A DNA stretch of 64,000 nt, taken from positions 18,550,501 through 18,614,500 of the forward strand of contig JAPYXD010000680.1 of NCBI GenBank assembly GCA_030998225.1, written 5' to 3'. The position numbers and the translations under genes are program-made. This document shows, in pieces, positions 1 to 10,192 of this stretch. Numbering within the stretch: the first letter of the stretch is position 1; the number at the start of each line of letters is the position of its first letter. This DNA comes from Diplolepis rosae (lineage: Eukaryota; Arthropoda; Insecta; Hymenoptera; Diplolepididae). A model generated the notes under the pieces. It was not told the DNA's origin and made no database searches. It saw only the letters and a program-made list of their open reading frames with translations.

Positions 1-370
1 GACATGCGATGAAAAGAAGACTGGCCAGAGGCCAGAGTCAATTTTTCGCGTTTTTCCCCAACAGAAATCTAGGGTTGTAGAAATTGAGAGTAAAGGGAAC
101 AATTTACGACTAGCGAGGGACATGTCAAGACAGTTTATCGGTTTTACTCCATAGAAATCAATGAACAAATAGCCCTTTAGGTCAGCCATTTAGAATATTA
201 AAATTTGGGGTGACTTTTCCCAGTTCTGTGATCTTTGAAAAATTTATTACGTTTATTAAATGCACATATGATGAATTAATGCTGTGAGTGTATCAATTTG
301 TCAACTTATTTGGTATTCTTTTTCCCAATTTTCAGATGCACACTCAATAACAGATTGAGATGAAAATTTG
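1..370. other. Unrecognised AT-rich DNA
   Basis: No reading frame of note, RNA gene or repeat boundary was seen. The stretch runs into the T1 remnant that follows. Confidence 0.5.
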
Positions 371-988
371 TGCTACCAAATATTCTTTGTCTCAATAAAA
401 TTTTTATTTTTTGAGTTTAGACCTTCCATATAATTTTTTTTATTTTTAGTACCCTTATTTAGAAAATTTTTGGGTTTTTTCAAAAATTCCAGCACCTTTT
501 TGTATTTTTAGACTAAATATTTTTAATTTGTTGGGCATTTTTTTGACATATTTTTTCTTTTGATAACTTATTCGTTTTTAACCAATTGTCATGATTTTAT
601 TTTATTTCTTACTATTTGTAGCAACTTTTTGGACATGGAAAATAAGGTAACATGACTGATAAAAATAACAAATAAAATAAAAATATCCCAAAATATGAAA
701 ACAAAATTTTTCTAGTTTTTTTTAGCTAGAGTGCTTTCTATTGCCAAAAACTTGCAACTCATGGTAAGAAACAAAATAAAAAATGAATCATGACAATTGG
801 TTGAAAAACAAAAAAGTTATTCAAAGTCTAAAAATGCCCAATAAATTCAAAATTTTTAGTTTAAAAAGGTTCTAGAATTTTTTTAAAAACCCAAAACCTT
901 TCTAAATAAAGCTACTAAACATAGAAAAAATCATAAGAAAGGTCTAAACTCAATAAATAAAAATATTAAAGGTTACGGATCCCCCTGA
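371..988. repeat. T1 TTAA-element remnant, internally palindromic
   Basis: The two halves are inverted copies. The left half has TTTTTGAGTTTAGACCTTCC and later AACCAATTGTCATGATT. The right half has AATCATGACAATTGGTT and GGTCTAAACTCAATAAAT. It closes with GGATCCCCCTGATC, a decayed form of the GGATCCCCTTAA end of the complete T1 copy at 24870-25762. The left terminus is missing. It is a non-coding relic. Confidence 0.65.
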
Positions 989-1699
989 TCTTTAATTGTT
1001 TGAAGGAAATTTTTTTGTAAAATGAATAATTTGGTATATTTAACCAAATTATTTTTCGAAATTCATCAATATTTTGTTGAATCAATCCATTTTTTTTATC
1101 AATTTACTCAATATTTTATTTTATCCATAAAAATATACTTTTTGAAAAGAACTGTTTGTTTCTAGTAAATATTATAGATTTAATGTTTTTTATAAAAAAA
1201 AAACCAAATCTGAAAATATGGAAACTGCAGTCACTCCTCTTCATGTCGAAATTTTTTCTTTAACCTCTAGGGAAATGACACCTAAGTGTTGAAGATGATT
1301 TCACATCTATGCAACGCTGCAAACATTTATTTTTACCCCAGGCACTTTTTCACTTGATGCTGGGAAAATCACGTACTTCAAATAGACCCTATGTTTGCAT
1401 TTGTTTGTAGCGGTAGTTACCTTCCTGACTTTTTCCATGAAAATCCAGTTTTACGATTCTACGACGAGTTTTTTGAAGAACTTTATACACTCCAGGAAAA
1501 AACTTCATCAGGAAAACCGAAGTTATTATTTAAAGTGTTTTATAAATATCAAATATTTTGAAAAAAAATATAGAATTTTAAATTGAGTGAAGTCAAGTAA
1601 TCTGTACAGATTCATTTTCATAAGAAAATTAGTTTGATTTAAACAAAATTTTTGCTTGGATATGCAAAAATGTTAGTTTTATACAACGAATTTTTTCGG
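989..1699. other. Unrecognised AT-rich DNA
   Basis: Only short chance frames occur, the longest 63 codons at 1395-1586 with a composition typical of AT-rich noise. No repeat boundary or RNA structure was identified. Confidence 0.45.
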
Positions 1700-1703
1700 T
1701 TAA

Positions 1704-2210
1704 GGTAGTTCATCCACAAAAAATAGACCTCAGGCAGAAATAGATAATTTTTTTTTCAAGAATAGCAATATTATTATTAGATGGCTAATTTGAAGGAGAA
1801 AAGATTATTTACCACGATAAAAATTTGAAGCATAAAAAAATAATGCATTTAACAAATTTTATCTTCACCCGAATTTTTTTTCTGATCGCTTCATACCCAA
1901 TTTTAAAAAATGATGTAATTCTAATAAATCACATATCGAAAAAGATTCTCTACAATTTAAGCGTTTCCATTTTTCTAAAATGAATAAATTATTACCAAAT
2001 TCAATAATTTGTTTATAGAAATTTTTTTTTGGAAAATTGATTTTTAATGGTTTCAGCTATTAAAGAATTTATTTCCAATTTGGTATGAAGCGATAAGAAA
2101 AAAAGTTCGGCAAAAATAAAATTTATTAAATACATTATTTTTCTGCATTACAAATTTTTATCATGGAAAATTATCTTTCCACTTTCAAATGATCCCTTCA
2201 TTATTAATGA
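1704..2210 (+). mobile_element. T5 TTAA element, right end missing
   Basis: A TTAA at 1700-1703 is followed by GGTAGTTCATCCAC and AGACCTCAGGCA, the terminus shared with the T5 copies at 22949 and 34178. The interior matches those copies (AACAAATTTTAT and GATAAGAAAAAAAGT segments). The match stops near CCTTCATTATTAATGATG, so the right terminal repeat is absent. It does not code. Confidence 0.6.
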
Positions 2211-2766
2211 TGTGCAATGTGCAATAAAATTGCACTTGAATCCTTGATCCAACCAAATTTTTCATGCATCAATTAAACTTTTTTTTGAGTGCGTACATTT
2301 AGGAAAATGATTTTTTTGACCATAATAAAGATTCTATGGCTCGACAAAATAATTTTCTAGGTATTTTTCTAATAAAACTGTTTCATTGAGTAAACAAAAT
2401 ATTCTTTTTAGGTCTCCTTTTGTTCTAATAACACTCCTTGTTATCCTAGCGAAATTATTTTATTAGTCCAATAAAATTTCTTGCTGTTTCAACAACATTC
2501 TTTGGTCAACATGTCAAAACAGTTTTAAAAGCTCAACAAAATAATTTTGTTGATATAACTAAATATTTTTTAGGTAGAGAAAAATATTTGATAACTTTAT
2601 AAATCTGAATCAGTTTTCAAGAATTTAAAAAGTAAATACAAATGTTTACAAAATCTGTATTTTATTGTAGAAACTCAAATCCATCAGAGTTAATATGAAA
2701 AAGAGAGTAGTAGATTTGAAAAATTGTATTGGATTGGAATAGTTGGACTGTCAATGCTAATTTTTT
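2211..2766. other. Unrecognised AT-rich DNA before Rep-A
   Basis: It contains several imperfect copies of a CAACAAAATAATTTT-like word and its complement, suggesting an old degraded repeat. No terminus or frame supports a firmer call. Confidence 0.35.
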
Positions 2767-4199
2767 ACATTCTCATCATGGATGAGAAGGTATTGGTTTT
2801 ATGTGAAAAATAACTTTCGAAATTTTCATCAAATCTTTACGTTTTGAGACCTCCTGAGTCAGAAAAAACGGCTTTTACGAAAGTGTCTGTCTGTCTGTAG
2901 GTCGTGTGCGGCATAACTCTCGATAGAATTATCAGATTGAATTGAGCTTTGGTACACTTTATCGGAGCCGAAAAAGTAAGGACAAGTTCGTTAACCAGCC
3001 ACATCCAATCAAAATTGAGGGGTTGAGCACTACTTTTGTGTTTTTGAAAATAATTTTTTGAAAAAATCAAAAATTTCAATACTGGTTTTAGATAGTGCTC
3101 ATAGATGTCTAAAAATTATCCTGATAACATTTTTTGATTAAATCAAAATTAGAAATGTTACAGCATATTCAAATTCGAAAAAAGTCAATATCAAAATTCC
3201 ATTTTCCAGTTAAATTATACGAGATACGAAAAAACGTAATGATACAATATTATTGAATAAATAAAGACCTACAAATTTGAATTGTAACATTTTTTCATAA
3301 GATGCATATTTTTCTTTTTAATTAAAAAAAAAACTATTGAAAATCCAAAATTCAATTTTTTAACAATAATATGTAAAATAAGAAAAAAACGTGAGAATAC
3401 AATGTTGTTAGTTTCTAAAAGATCTACAAGTTTTGTCTCACACAGTTTCTGATAAAAGATATATTTTTCGTTTCAATTCCAAAAAATACGATTAAAATTC
3501 AAAAATTCCATTTTTTAGACAAAATATGTGAGATACAAAAAAAACTTTGAGATGAAAAATTGTTTGGCTAAATAAGGTCTACACATTCTTATCGAGAAAT
3601 TTCTCGACAGGATGTATATTTTAATTTTTTGATTTTTAATATTGAAAAAATTCGATTTGTTTCACCAAAATATGTGAGATACGAAATAAGCGTTGTTCTG
3701 CAAAATCGTTTCCTTAAATAAAGTCTACGATTGTTTTTCCTTTTTGAGATATTTGGAAGAAAATAAATTTATCAATAATCATGTAATTTATTAAAAAGTT
3801 ACAAAAATGCATACAGAAAATCGAGCGCGAAGCGCGAGTGTCATGATGAGAATGTGTTCCTTAAGGCTGATAGAGCCTTAAGTAAATTGAATTTCCTGTT
3901 TCACTTAAATTCAAAAAGAAATAGAGTGACTTTGAGAAAATTACTAATTTACATCATCTTTAATATCATTAAATTGGTTTGAGCTTTAGTATTAAATTAT
4001 AAGAAATAAACTTAAACGTATGCCAAGAGCACAAGACCGAGCGCGAAGCGCGACGTTCAAAAATTCCGGAGCGCGCAGCGCGACGATTGAGTATTACGGA
4101 GCGCGAAGCGCGACGATCGAATCGCGCGCCCTAGGCGTGCTCAAACTTGCGAGCGAAGCGCGCAATGAGAATGTGCCCGCAAAGCGGGCAGATTTTTTG
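2767..4199 (+). repeat. Rep-A copy 1 (full length)
   Basis: This is a non-coding element of about 1.43 kb. Its parts, in order: (1) a head starting ACATTCTCATCATGGATGAG; (2) a CTGT run; (3) a block with CGTGTGCGGCATAACTCTCG; (4) four diverged tandem units of about 145-158 bp, each around a word like ATATGTGAGATACGAAA (near 3215, 3366, 3524 and 3668); (5) a hairpin CTTAAGGCT-GATAG-AGCCTTAAG; (6) several GCGCGAAGCGCGA palindromes; (7) a terminal GCCCGC-AAA-GCGGGC hairpin followed by T6. The same order occurs at 11199-12570 and 34911-36350. The 72-codon frame at 4020-4238 only translates the palindromes. The superfamily is unknown. Confidence 0.8.
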
Positions 4200-4252
4200 A
4201 TAATATTTTTATGTGTAAAGTCCATCGTAGGAGGATAAATTCTTTCCATTTT

Positions 4253-4530
4253 CGACCGTTTCAAAGTGACGTAAAGTCCCCAAGAGAGAGCCGTTTATTG
4301 ACTCTTGGATTGATCGTTTCCAGCTGTTGGTCTCTACATATAAGTACTTGTTTCTCGTTAAAGTAAATGAGAGGTCCTTCATCTACTATCGGTGCACTCA
4401 CATTGATTTGTTCGCAACTCCTGGTTTATAGCCACATTCGTATCTAGACAGTAGTCACTCTCGTATCGTTCTCAATAAAAAACTACCGCCTGTCTTCCCC
4501 TTTTATTACAACAGTCTACCTCTTCAATAA
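4253..4530 (+). other. Transcript-like or LTR-like fragment
   Basis: This is an island of higher GC and more complex sequence, directly after Rep-A. It has a TATA-like ACATATAAG near 4337 and a TTCTCAATAAAA polyadenylation-type signal near 4470. A second AATAAA lies near 4529. This spacing is typical of an LTR or a short transcription unit. No TG/CA LTR boundaries or open frame were found. Confidence 0.25.
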
Positions 4531-4581
4531 AACCATTTCAGAAATATTTTTTCTGTAAAAAAAAAATTTTTTTTTTAAATA

Positions 4582-5007
4582 CGGGGCAAAATGTCAGTAT
4601 ACAGGGGCTCGAATTTTCAACCTTTTACCGCGCACGCTGATACTCAATTAACCATAACTTCTACAAAAAATATCCAAATTAATTTTTTTATGGAGGTCTT
4701 GGAAACGTTTTTTCATCAGCTTTACGCTAAAAGCAATGGTTTTAGTAGAAAAAAATTATTTGAACTTCATTTTTTAATTTTAAACATATTTTTGAGTTTT
4801 TCTCCAAGTGAGGCCGCTAATTATTCTTCCAAAATTATGTTTAAAAAAAGCTTAACTTTTTCCCTTTAAAATGAGCCATGGTCGAATGTGGGGCGAAAGA
4901 AATTGGTGGAAATATATATATATCTCCACCAATTTGTGGGCGAAAGTTTTCAAGGAAATCGGAGACAAAAAGTTTTTAGGCGGGTACACTTGACGAATTT
5001 TGCCCCA
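4582..5007. mobile_element. TA-flanked MITE (GGGGCAAAAT ends)
   Basis: The ends are inverted: CGGGGCAAAATGTCAG at left and the complement of TTTTGCCCCA at right. A TA duplication lies at 4580-4581 and 5008-5009, as expected for a Tc1/mariner-type MITE. Inside is a hairpin around 4910-4945 (AATTGGTGGA...TCCACCAATT) with a TA run as its loop. The 92-codon frame at 4591-4869 starts inside the terminal repeat and is spurious. Confidence 0.75.
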
Positions 5008-5009
5008 TA

Positions 5010-5335
5010 TTACATATAACTATTTCAGAATAAACGAATTAATTTAAATTTTTTATTACATTACAATTTAAATGAAAATAGAAGTACTTTTAATTTTTCA
5101 AAAGATGATCTTTTACTCAAGGCGTAGAGTTCGTATTATCCATTTTGATCTCGTTTAGATTTCAATTTTACTGAAGAAATATTTTTTAAAAATAGAATTG
5201 AAGTACTGAGGTAATTCAAACTCTTTTCCCCAAAATTTTACAGGTTTTTATACGAATCACTTTTTACCTCATTCAACGCAAGGACTTTCTATCAGGAATA
5301 AAAGTTGAAAAATATACTTTCTCAAGGGGATTTAT
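5010..5335. other. Unrecognised AT-rich DNA
   Basis: Nothing with a recognisable boundary, frame or structure was seen. Confidence 0.4.
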
Positions 5336-5715
5336 TTATTTTTAAACTAAATATTTTGAGTTTTTTGGCCATTTTTTTGACATTTTTTGACATTGAATAA
5401 CTTTTTTGTTTTTTAACCAATTGTCATGATTCCTTTTTTATTTTGTTCTTTACAATGTGTAGCAACTTTTTGGGTATGAGAAATAAGTTAACATGATTGA
5501 GAAAGAAGTTACAAATAAAATAAAATTAAAAAATAATCATGACAAATGGATAGAAAACAAAAAAGTTATCCAAAGTAAGAATATGTCAAAAAAATGCCCA
5601 ACAAATTAAAAATATTAGTTTAAAAATACAAAAAAGGTACTGGAATGTTTAAATAACCCCAAAGCCTTTCTAAATAAAGGTACTTAACATAAAAAAATTG
5701 TATGGATTGTTGGGT
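5336..5715. repeat. T1 element fragment (central palindrome)
   Basis: It carries the T1 central words AACCAATTGTCATGATT and TAACATGATTGAGAAA, then the inverted half with AATCATGACAAATGG and CCAACAAATTAAAAA. Both terminal GGATCC ends are absent. It is non-coding. Confidence 0.55.
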
Positions 5716-6078
5716 CAATACAAAACTCAATTTCGTAAAGTTTTTGAAAACCCTGTATCTTCAGAAGTTTTAAATTCCAAATGGCGGGACATTATAGAAA
5801 AGAGTGATGCGATAAAAATGTTGAGCTCATATTTGCATTGAGCGACCTTTAAAATCTTAAGAAACTATGTTTTATTCAGACCAAAGAATTTTTATCTGCC
5901 ATTTTGGATTGAAAGATTTTAGAATTGTGAATAGTATGTGAATGCGAATTTATATACCTTATTCAAGTAAAAATTTCTGCATCATAACGTTTTTTCTGTA
6001 TATCTCGAATATTTAGGTTAAAAAATAGCATTATTGATTTTCAAAAGTGTTTTTCTCTGGATAAAAATGAAAAATATA
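5716..6078. repeat. Diverged Rep-A-like repeat
   Basis: The segment AGAGTGATGCGATAAAAATG followed by TGCATTGAGCGACC recurs in inverse orientation near 15551-15597, inside the reversed Rep-A copy. The right part has the ATATCTCGAATATTTAGGTT type of unit seen in Rep-A. The mariner at 6079 begins in its right edge. Confidence 0.4.
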
Positions 6079-6611
6079 TTAGGTGTGCAACTAAGTTCCC
6101 GCTGTTTTTTTTTATGAAAATGCAACTTTATTGTGAAAAAATGGTTACAAATGAATCATTCAAAGTATTGTCCATCGTTAGCTACAACTTCTGCCCATTT
6201 TTCTGGTAGATCTCCAATATCGTTACGGTTAAAGTGTTCATCTTTTGAGGTTATCCACGAATCAAGCCATTTTTCGATGTCTTCATATGAGCGGAACTGC
6301 TGATCAGCCAGACCATGTGCCATCGACCGGAACAAGTAATAATCGGACGGCGCAACATCTGGGGAATACGGCGGGTGGGGTAGGACTTTCCATTTGAGCG
6401 TTTTCAGGTAGGTTTTAACGGGTTTGACAACGTGAGGCCGAGCGTTGTCATGCTGTAGAATCACTTTTTCGTGCCTCTGCTCAAATTGTGGCCGTTTTTC
6501 GCGCAGTGCTCGGCTCAAACGCATCAATTGCGTTTGATACCGTTCCCCAGTGATAGTTCCGTTCGGTTTCGACAGCTCATAATAAATAACATCAATGCGC
6601 TCCAGCCATTT
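6079..6611 (-). mobile_element. Mariner element, 5'-truncated (DD34D)
   Basis: One mariner terminus remains: TTAGGTGTGCAACTAAG at 6079, preceded by TA. It is the 3' end of an element read on the minus strand. The body codes the C-terminal part of a mariner transposase (separate entry). Similarity stops at about 6611 in an A/T tract, so the 5' end, its terminal repeat and about half the gene are missing. The copy cannot move by itself. Confidence 0.85.
6156..6608 (-). pseudogene. Mariner transposase, C-terminal fragment
   Basis: About 150 residues are readable without a stop, of some 345 in a full mariner transposase. The frame continues upstream of the first in-frame Met through WLERIDVIYYELSKPNG, so that Met is not the real start. 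Two catalytic aspartates of the DDE/D site are visible, in ILQHDNARPH and DVAPSDYYLF, with 34 residues between them, which is the mariner DD34D signature. The end DGQYFE is the usual mariner C-terminus. The N-terminal helix-turn-helix region and first aspartate are lost. The family cuts and pastes DNA at TA sites. The Mos1-like style suggests the mauritiana group, but that is inference. Confidence 0.85.
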
Positions 6612-7181
6612 TTTTTACAAAAAAAAAAATTTTTACAGTTACAGGGATATTTTTTCCAAAGAAGTCGATTTTTAAGGTCAAAAATTGAGTTTTCCGCCAA
6701 AAAAAAACAGAAGGATTTGTGTGAAAAAAAATTCCTTCGTTCACGAACTAGCTATTGTAAGTACAAACAACCCCTCCAAATTTCAAATTGATCGATGTAG
6801 TGGTTAGCGAGATATCGTGCTCACCGCGATGGTATTTTTTCAAAAATACGATTCCAAGATAATCGCGTTTAAAGTTTTAGGTGGACATTAAGTAATTCCA
6901 GAAACTGCGCGCTGTGAACGGCCGTATCTTAGGTTCTAGTGCCCCGATCTTGATGAGATTTTGCAGAAACATTGTTAAAAGTATGTACTTTAAAAATAAG
7001 CAATATAAATTTTTTTGATTTTTTGAGCCAGAAAAAGGTATATAACCCCTTAATCAAAGAATTTTGCATTTTAACATTTTTCCCATATTTCGTATATTCT
7101 GGTTAAAAAATCTAATTTTTGATCAAGTTTTTTTTTTTAATCAAAACAAAAAATATACATCTTATCTAAAAATGTCCAATT
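6612..7181. repeat. Degraded repeat with GCGTTTAAAG motif
   Basis: It contains AATCGCGTTTAAAGTTTT at 6861-6878, a motif found in several TTAA elements of this window, and from about 6990 a Rep-A-like part (CCCATATTTCGTATATTCTGG). No terminal repeats were found. The 106-codon plus-strand frame over 6471-6791 is the shadow of the mariner plus noise. Confidence 0.35.
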
Positions 7182-7412
7182 TCGTGATCCGTCCGAGACC
7201 GTAAGTAACGGCATTCATGTCGCCATATCAAACACTCGAAAAAAATTTAAGATGTAAGGAATCGGTACCCCAGTATCAGCGGCTGGTCGGGGTGAAAAAG
7301 CGGGCCTGCAGCCGCTCATACTCATGTACCGATTCCCTGCATCATAAATTTTTTTCGTGTGTTTGATATGATGGCATGAATGCCATTATCCACAAACTCG
7401 TCCGGATCACTG
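7182..7412. mobile_element. hAT-like inverted-repeat MITE
   Basis: Two arms of about 85 bp face each other across a 50-bp GC-richer loop. The left arm starts TCGTGATCCGTCCGAGACC and the right arm ends CTCGTCCGGATCACTG. Both arms share ATATCAAACAC and GGAATCGGTACC words. The CAGTGATCC end matches the hAT hairpin at 58977-59138. The flanking 8 bp do not match, so the target duplication is lost or the boundary is slightly off. Confidence 0.5.
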
Positions 7413-7499
7413 AATGACTCCGTTGCTCACTGTCAACTTCGTGGAGATGCCCTGGATTACAAACATACAAAAAAACAGTACCGCAATGACGTACGAAGC

Positions 7500-7655
7500 T
7501 CAGACACATGGGGTTATGGGGTTAAGGGGTTATTGGGTTATGAGGTTGATGGGTTGTGAGGTCGCGAGGTTAAGAGGGAATGGGAGTCAAGGAATTAAGG
7601 ATTTAAGGGGTTATTGGGTTATCAAGGTCATTTTTGAGGTCATGAAAAAACCTGA
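7500..7655 (+). repeat. Degenerate GGGTTA/GGGTTAT minisatellite
   Basis: Words such as GGGGTTATGGGGTTAAGGGG, GGGTTATTGGGTTATGAGG and AAGGGGTTATTGGGTTATC follow one another on the plus strand with strong G/T asymmetry. The unit is 6-9 bp and irregular. The 139-codon frame at 7414-7833 runs through it and is not a gene. Confidence 0.6.
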
Positions 7656-7659
7656 CGTG

Positions 7660-8572
7660 ATGGGGTTAAATGGACTTCGGATTCGGATTCAGCGATCCCG
7701 AAAACAAATAAGGTTGGTCTGGTTGCTTAAAGCAACTTTTAATTTTTTTGTAGAGCTGTGTTTTCAATGTAAAACACTTTTCAGGATTTTTTTTCACTAT
7801 TTTTCCCTTTTTAACACACCAAAATTTGTCTGAAAACATAAAATAGTTTGTGTGCCTTGAGTGGTCGATATTCCGTCCACCCCCACCCTCTAAATGTTAA
7901 ATGCAGAATTTGTTTACCTTCCATGTTATTCTAAGTAAAAAATTCATTGTTAGGTATTTTATAAATTTGAAGCTTTTATGTGAATGGTTAAAAGCGACTT
8001 TTGCACAGCAGTGTATATCTGATGAGAATGTGAAAATAAATCTAAAATGGGAATCACCCCAATGTATAATATACACTGCATAGTAAATTACTGTGGATCA
8101 ACGTTTAGAAAAAAAAAGTTTATAGTCGGTTTTAAACGAAGCGACTGAGAAGATGGTTAGAATATTAACGAACTTTTTTGTATAATTACGTTACTTCTTA
8201 TACCCTTTACTCTCCCATCCACGACTGCATATCTCGCATTAAGAATTTTACCCCGAGAGGGAAGTATCACGAGTTCATGGCATTCGCCATGAATTCTACC
8301 ATGTCTTATTACTTGGGACGTAGATCATCCGTCGACACTTATTGACTCTTAGCTTCGAATTGAAAAGTAGGCTCGAACACGCACCTAGGTCCATTTATTA
8401 TGCTCAGCCTGTGCCACTGCCACTCAGTGCCATTTCACAAAAAAGGGATGAAAAATTGAGCCTAAATTTCAGGAAACCTTCGAGTGCTTGAAAAATTGCG
8501 AAACGGAGGGGAACTTATTGTTTTTGCCTCCAAGTCTTTTTCACGTTAAACAAGCAATGATCGTGTAATATA
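7660..8572. other. Unrecognised DNA
   Basis: This stretch is moderately AT-rich. A more complex patch at about 8220-8450 has no long frame or repeat partner in the window. Nothing can be assigned. Confidence 0.4.
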
Positions 8573-9746
8573 CAGGGTGGGACATCTAAAACTTGGAATT
8601 TGAATCGGCTATAAAAAAAAACTTATGGATATTTTTTGAAAAGTATGGTTTCATTAGAAATATTGAACTTTTCCATTTAAGAATGAAATACAACATCATT
8701 CAAATGACTGTCACAGCTGGCCTTACAGTACCCCATACGATCAACCCAATTTTTTAGTACATTATCGATTGTTTGGGCAAAAGGTCAATAAGGTCAATAA
8801 GCATAATTGGCGCATTTGGGGCTCAGAAAATCCAAACGTCATCATTGAGAAGCCGATGCATCCACAACATGTGACTGTTTGGTGCGGATTTTGGTACAGT
8901 GGCCTCATTGGGCCATTTTTCGTCGAAAATGAGCAAGGAGCAGCCGTTATGGTCAATGGCGAGCGTTACTGTGCTGTGATCATTTTTTGAAAAGTATGGT
9001 TTCATTAGAAATATTGAACTTTTCCATTTAAGAATGAAATACAACATCATTCAAATGACTGTCACAGCTGGCCTTACAGTACCCCATACGATCAACCCAA
9101 TTTTTTAGTACATTATCGATTGTTTGGGCAAAAGGTCAATAAGAAAAATTGTCGCATTTGGGGCTCAGAAAACCGAATCGTCATCATTGAGAAGCCGACG
9201 CACCCGCAACGAGTGACTTTTTGGTGCTGATTTTGGTACGGTGGCATCATTGGGCTATTTTTCTTCAAAAATAAGCAAGGAGCCGCCGTTACATTCAATG
9301 GCGAGTGTTACCGTGTCATGCTCAACGAATTTCTGTTTCTAAAAATTGAAGAGGATGACATGGACGGCATTTAGTTTCAACAGGATGGGGCCATTTGCCA
9401 CACAGCCAACGTAACAATCGATCGTTTGCGCACGGTTTTCGAAAATCGAATAATCAGCCAAAATTTTGATGTCAATTGGCCGTTTCGGAACTGTGATTTG
9501 ACCCTGTTGGACTATTTTTTATGGGGAGCCGTTAAGGATAAGTGTTACGTTAACCATCCAGAGACAATTGAGGCCTTGAAACACGAAATCGAAGTTGCCA
9601 TTCATGGGATTAACGCCCACACAATCGAAAATGTACTGAAAAATCTGGTTGATCGAATGGGGTATTGTAATGCCAGTCGTGGCAGTCATTTGAATGATGT
9701 TGTGTTTCATTCTTAAATGGAAAAGTTCAATCTTTCTAATGAAACG
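8573..9746 (+). mobile_element. DD41D Tc1/mariner derivative, right end lost
   Basis: It starts CAGGGTGGGACATC after TA (8571-8572). The first about 195 bp are an inverted copy of the transposase 3' end, as in the better copy at 52981-53887. An internal tandem duplication is clear: 8632-8980 is repeated from 8985 onward (TTTTGAAAAGTATGG and ATCAACCCAATTTTTTAG occur in both). The right terminal repeat stops after AATCTTTCTAATGAAAC, near 9746, so the outer right end is deleted. Confidence 0.8.
9130..9716 (+). pseudogene. DD41D transposase fragment with stops
   Basis: Readable pieces run from the VNK..RIWGSEN region to the stop after HLNDVVFHS. An in-frame TAG replaces the Trp of the IWFQQDG motif (ATTTAGTTTCAACAGG), and another stop replaces the Gly of the VWCGFW motif (GCTGATTTTGG). 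The second catalytic Asp (QQDG) is present. The next is in LLDYFLWG, 41 residues later. The N-terminal DNA-binding part and first Asp are missing. The downstream piece 9426-9716 is open (96 codons). A shorter, duplicated part of the same gene lies at 8769-8988. Confidence 0.8.
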
Positions 9747-10190
9747 TAGAAATCATCTTGAAGACCATGAATCAACCAGATCACGTGACAGATTTTAATT
9801 GCAATTACTGATGAAGCGTGACCTGATTGATTTAAGGCTTTGAGGTATAAAAAAGAGATTTTAGAAAGTTGAAAATTTCTTCATTTCACTTAATATAGTT
9901 AACCCAGTGGCCTATGATATTTCTGTGGAAAAACTTGTCTAGAAATATGATTTAATTTTCAGTTTAACAGAAAATTCATGAAGATGGACATAAACCTCAA
10001 TAACTTCAACAGAATTTCATGGAATATAACTATGGTTACAAAGCTACAAACCGCGATTTTTGAACATTCGAACTACATTCGTCAAACCACGCAGTGGCCA
10101 TCTTTTGAATAGCAAGTGCATCTCGTCGAAAAAGGTCAATTGGTTAATAGGAACTATCTTTTTAAAGTTATGCTTCGAAGTTTTAAAACT
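9747..10190. other. Unrecognised DNA
   Basis: No frame, repeat end or structure could be assigned. Confidence 0.4.
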
Positions 10191-10192
10191 TA

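Noticed and set aside
2767..4199. Rep-A as a Helitron
   Set aside because: A 3' hairpin is present, but there is no CTRR terminus and no rolling-circle Rep or helicase sequence; the class is left open.
4020..4238. 72-codon frame with GARSAT-like repeats
   Set aside because: The repeats are translations of GCGCGAAGCGCGA palindromes in Rep-A. The equivalent frames at 12.4 and 36.2 kb fall on other frames and strands.
4591..4869. 92-codon frame
   Set aside because: It begins inside the terminal repeat of the TA-flanked MITE and has no motif.
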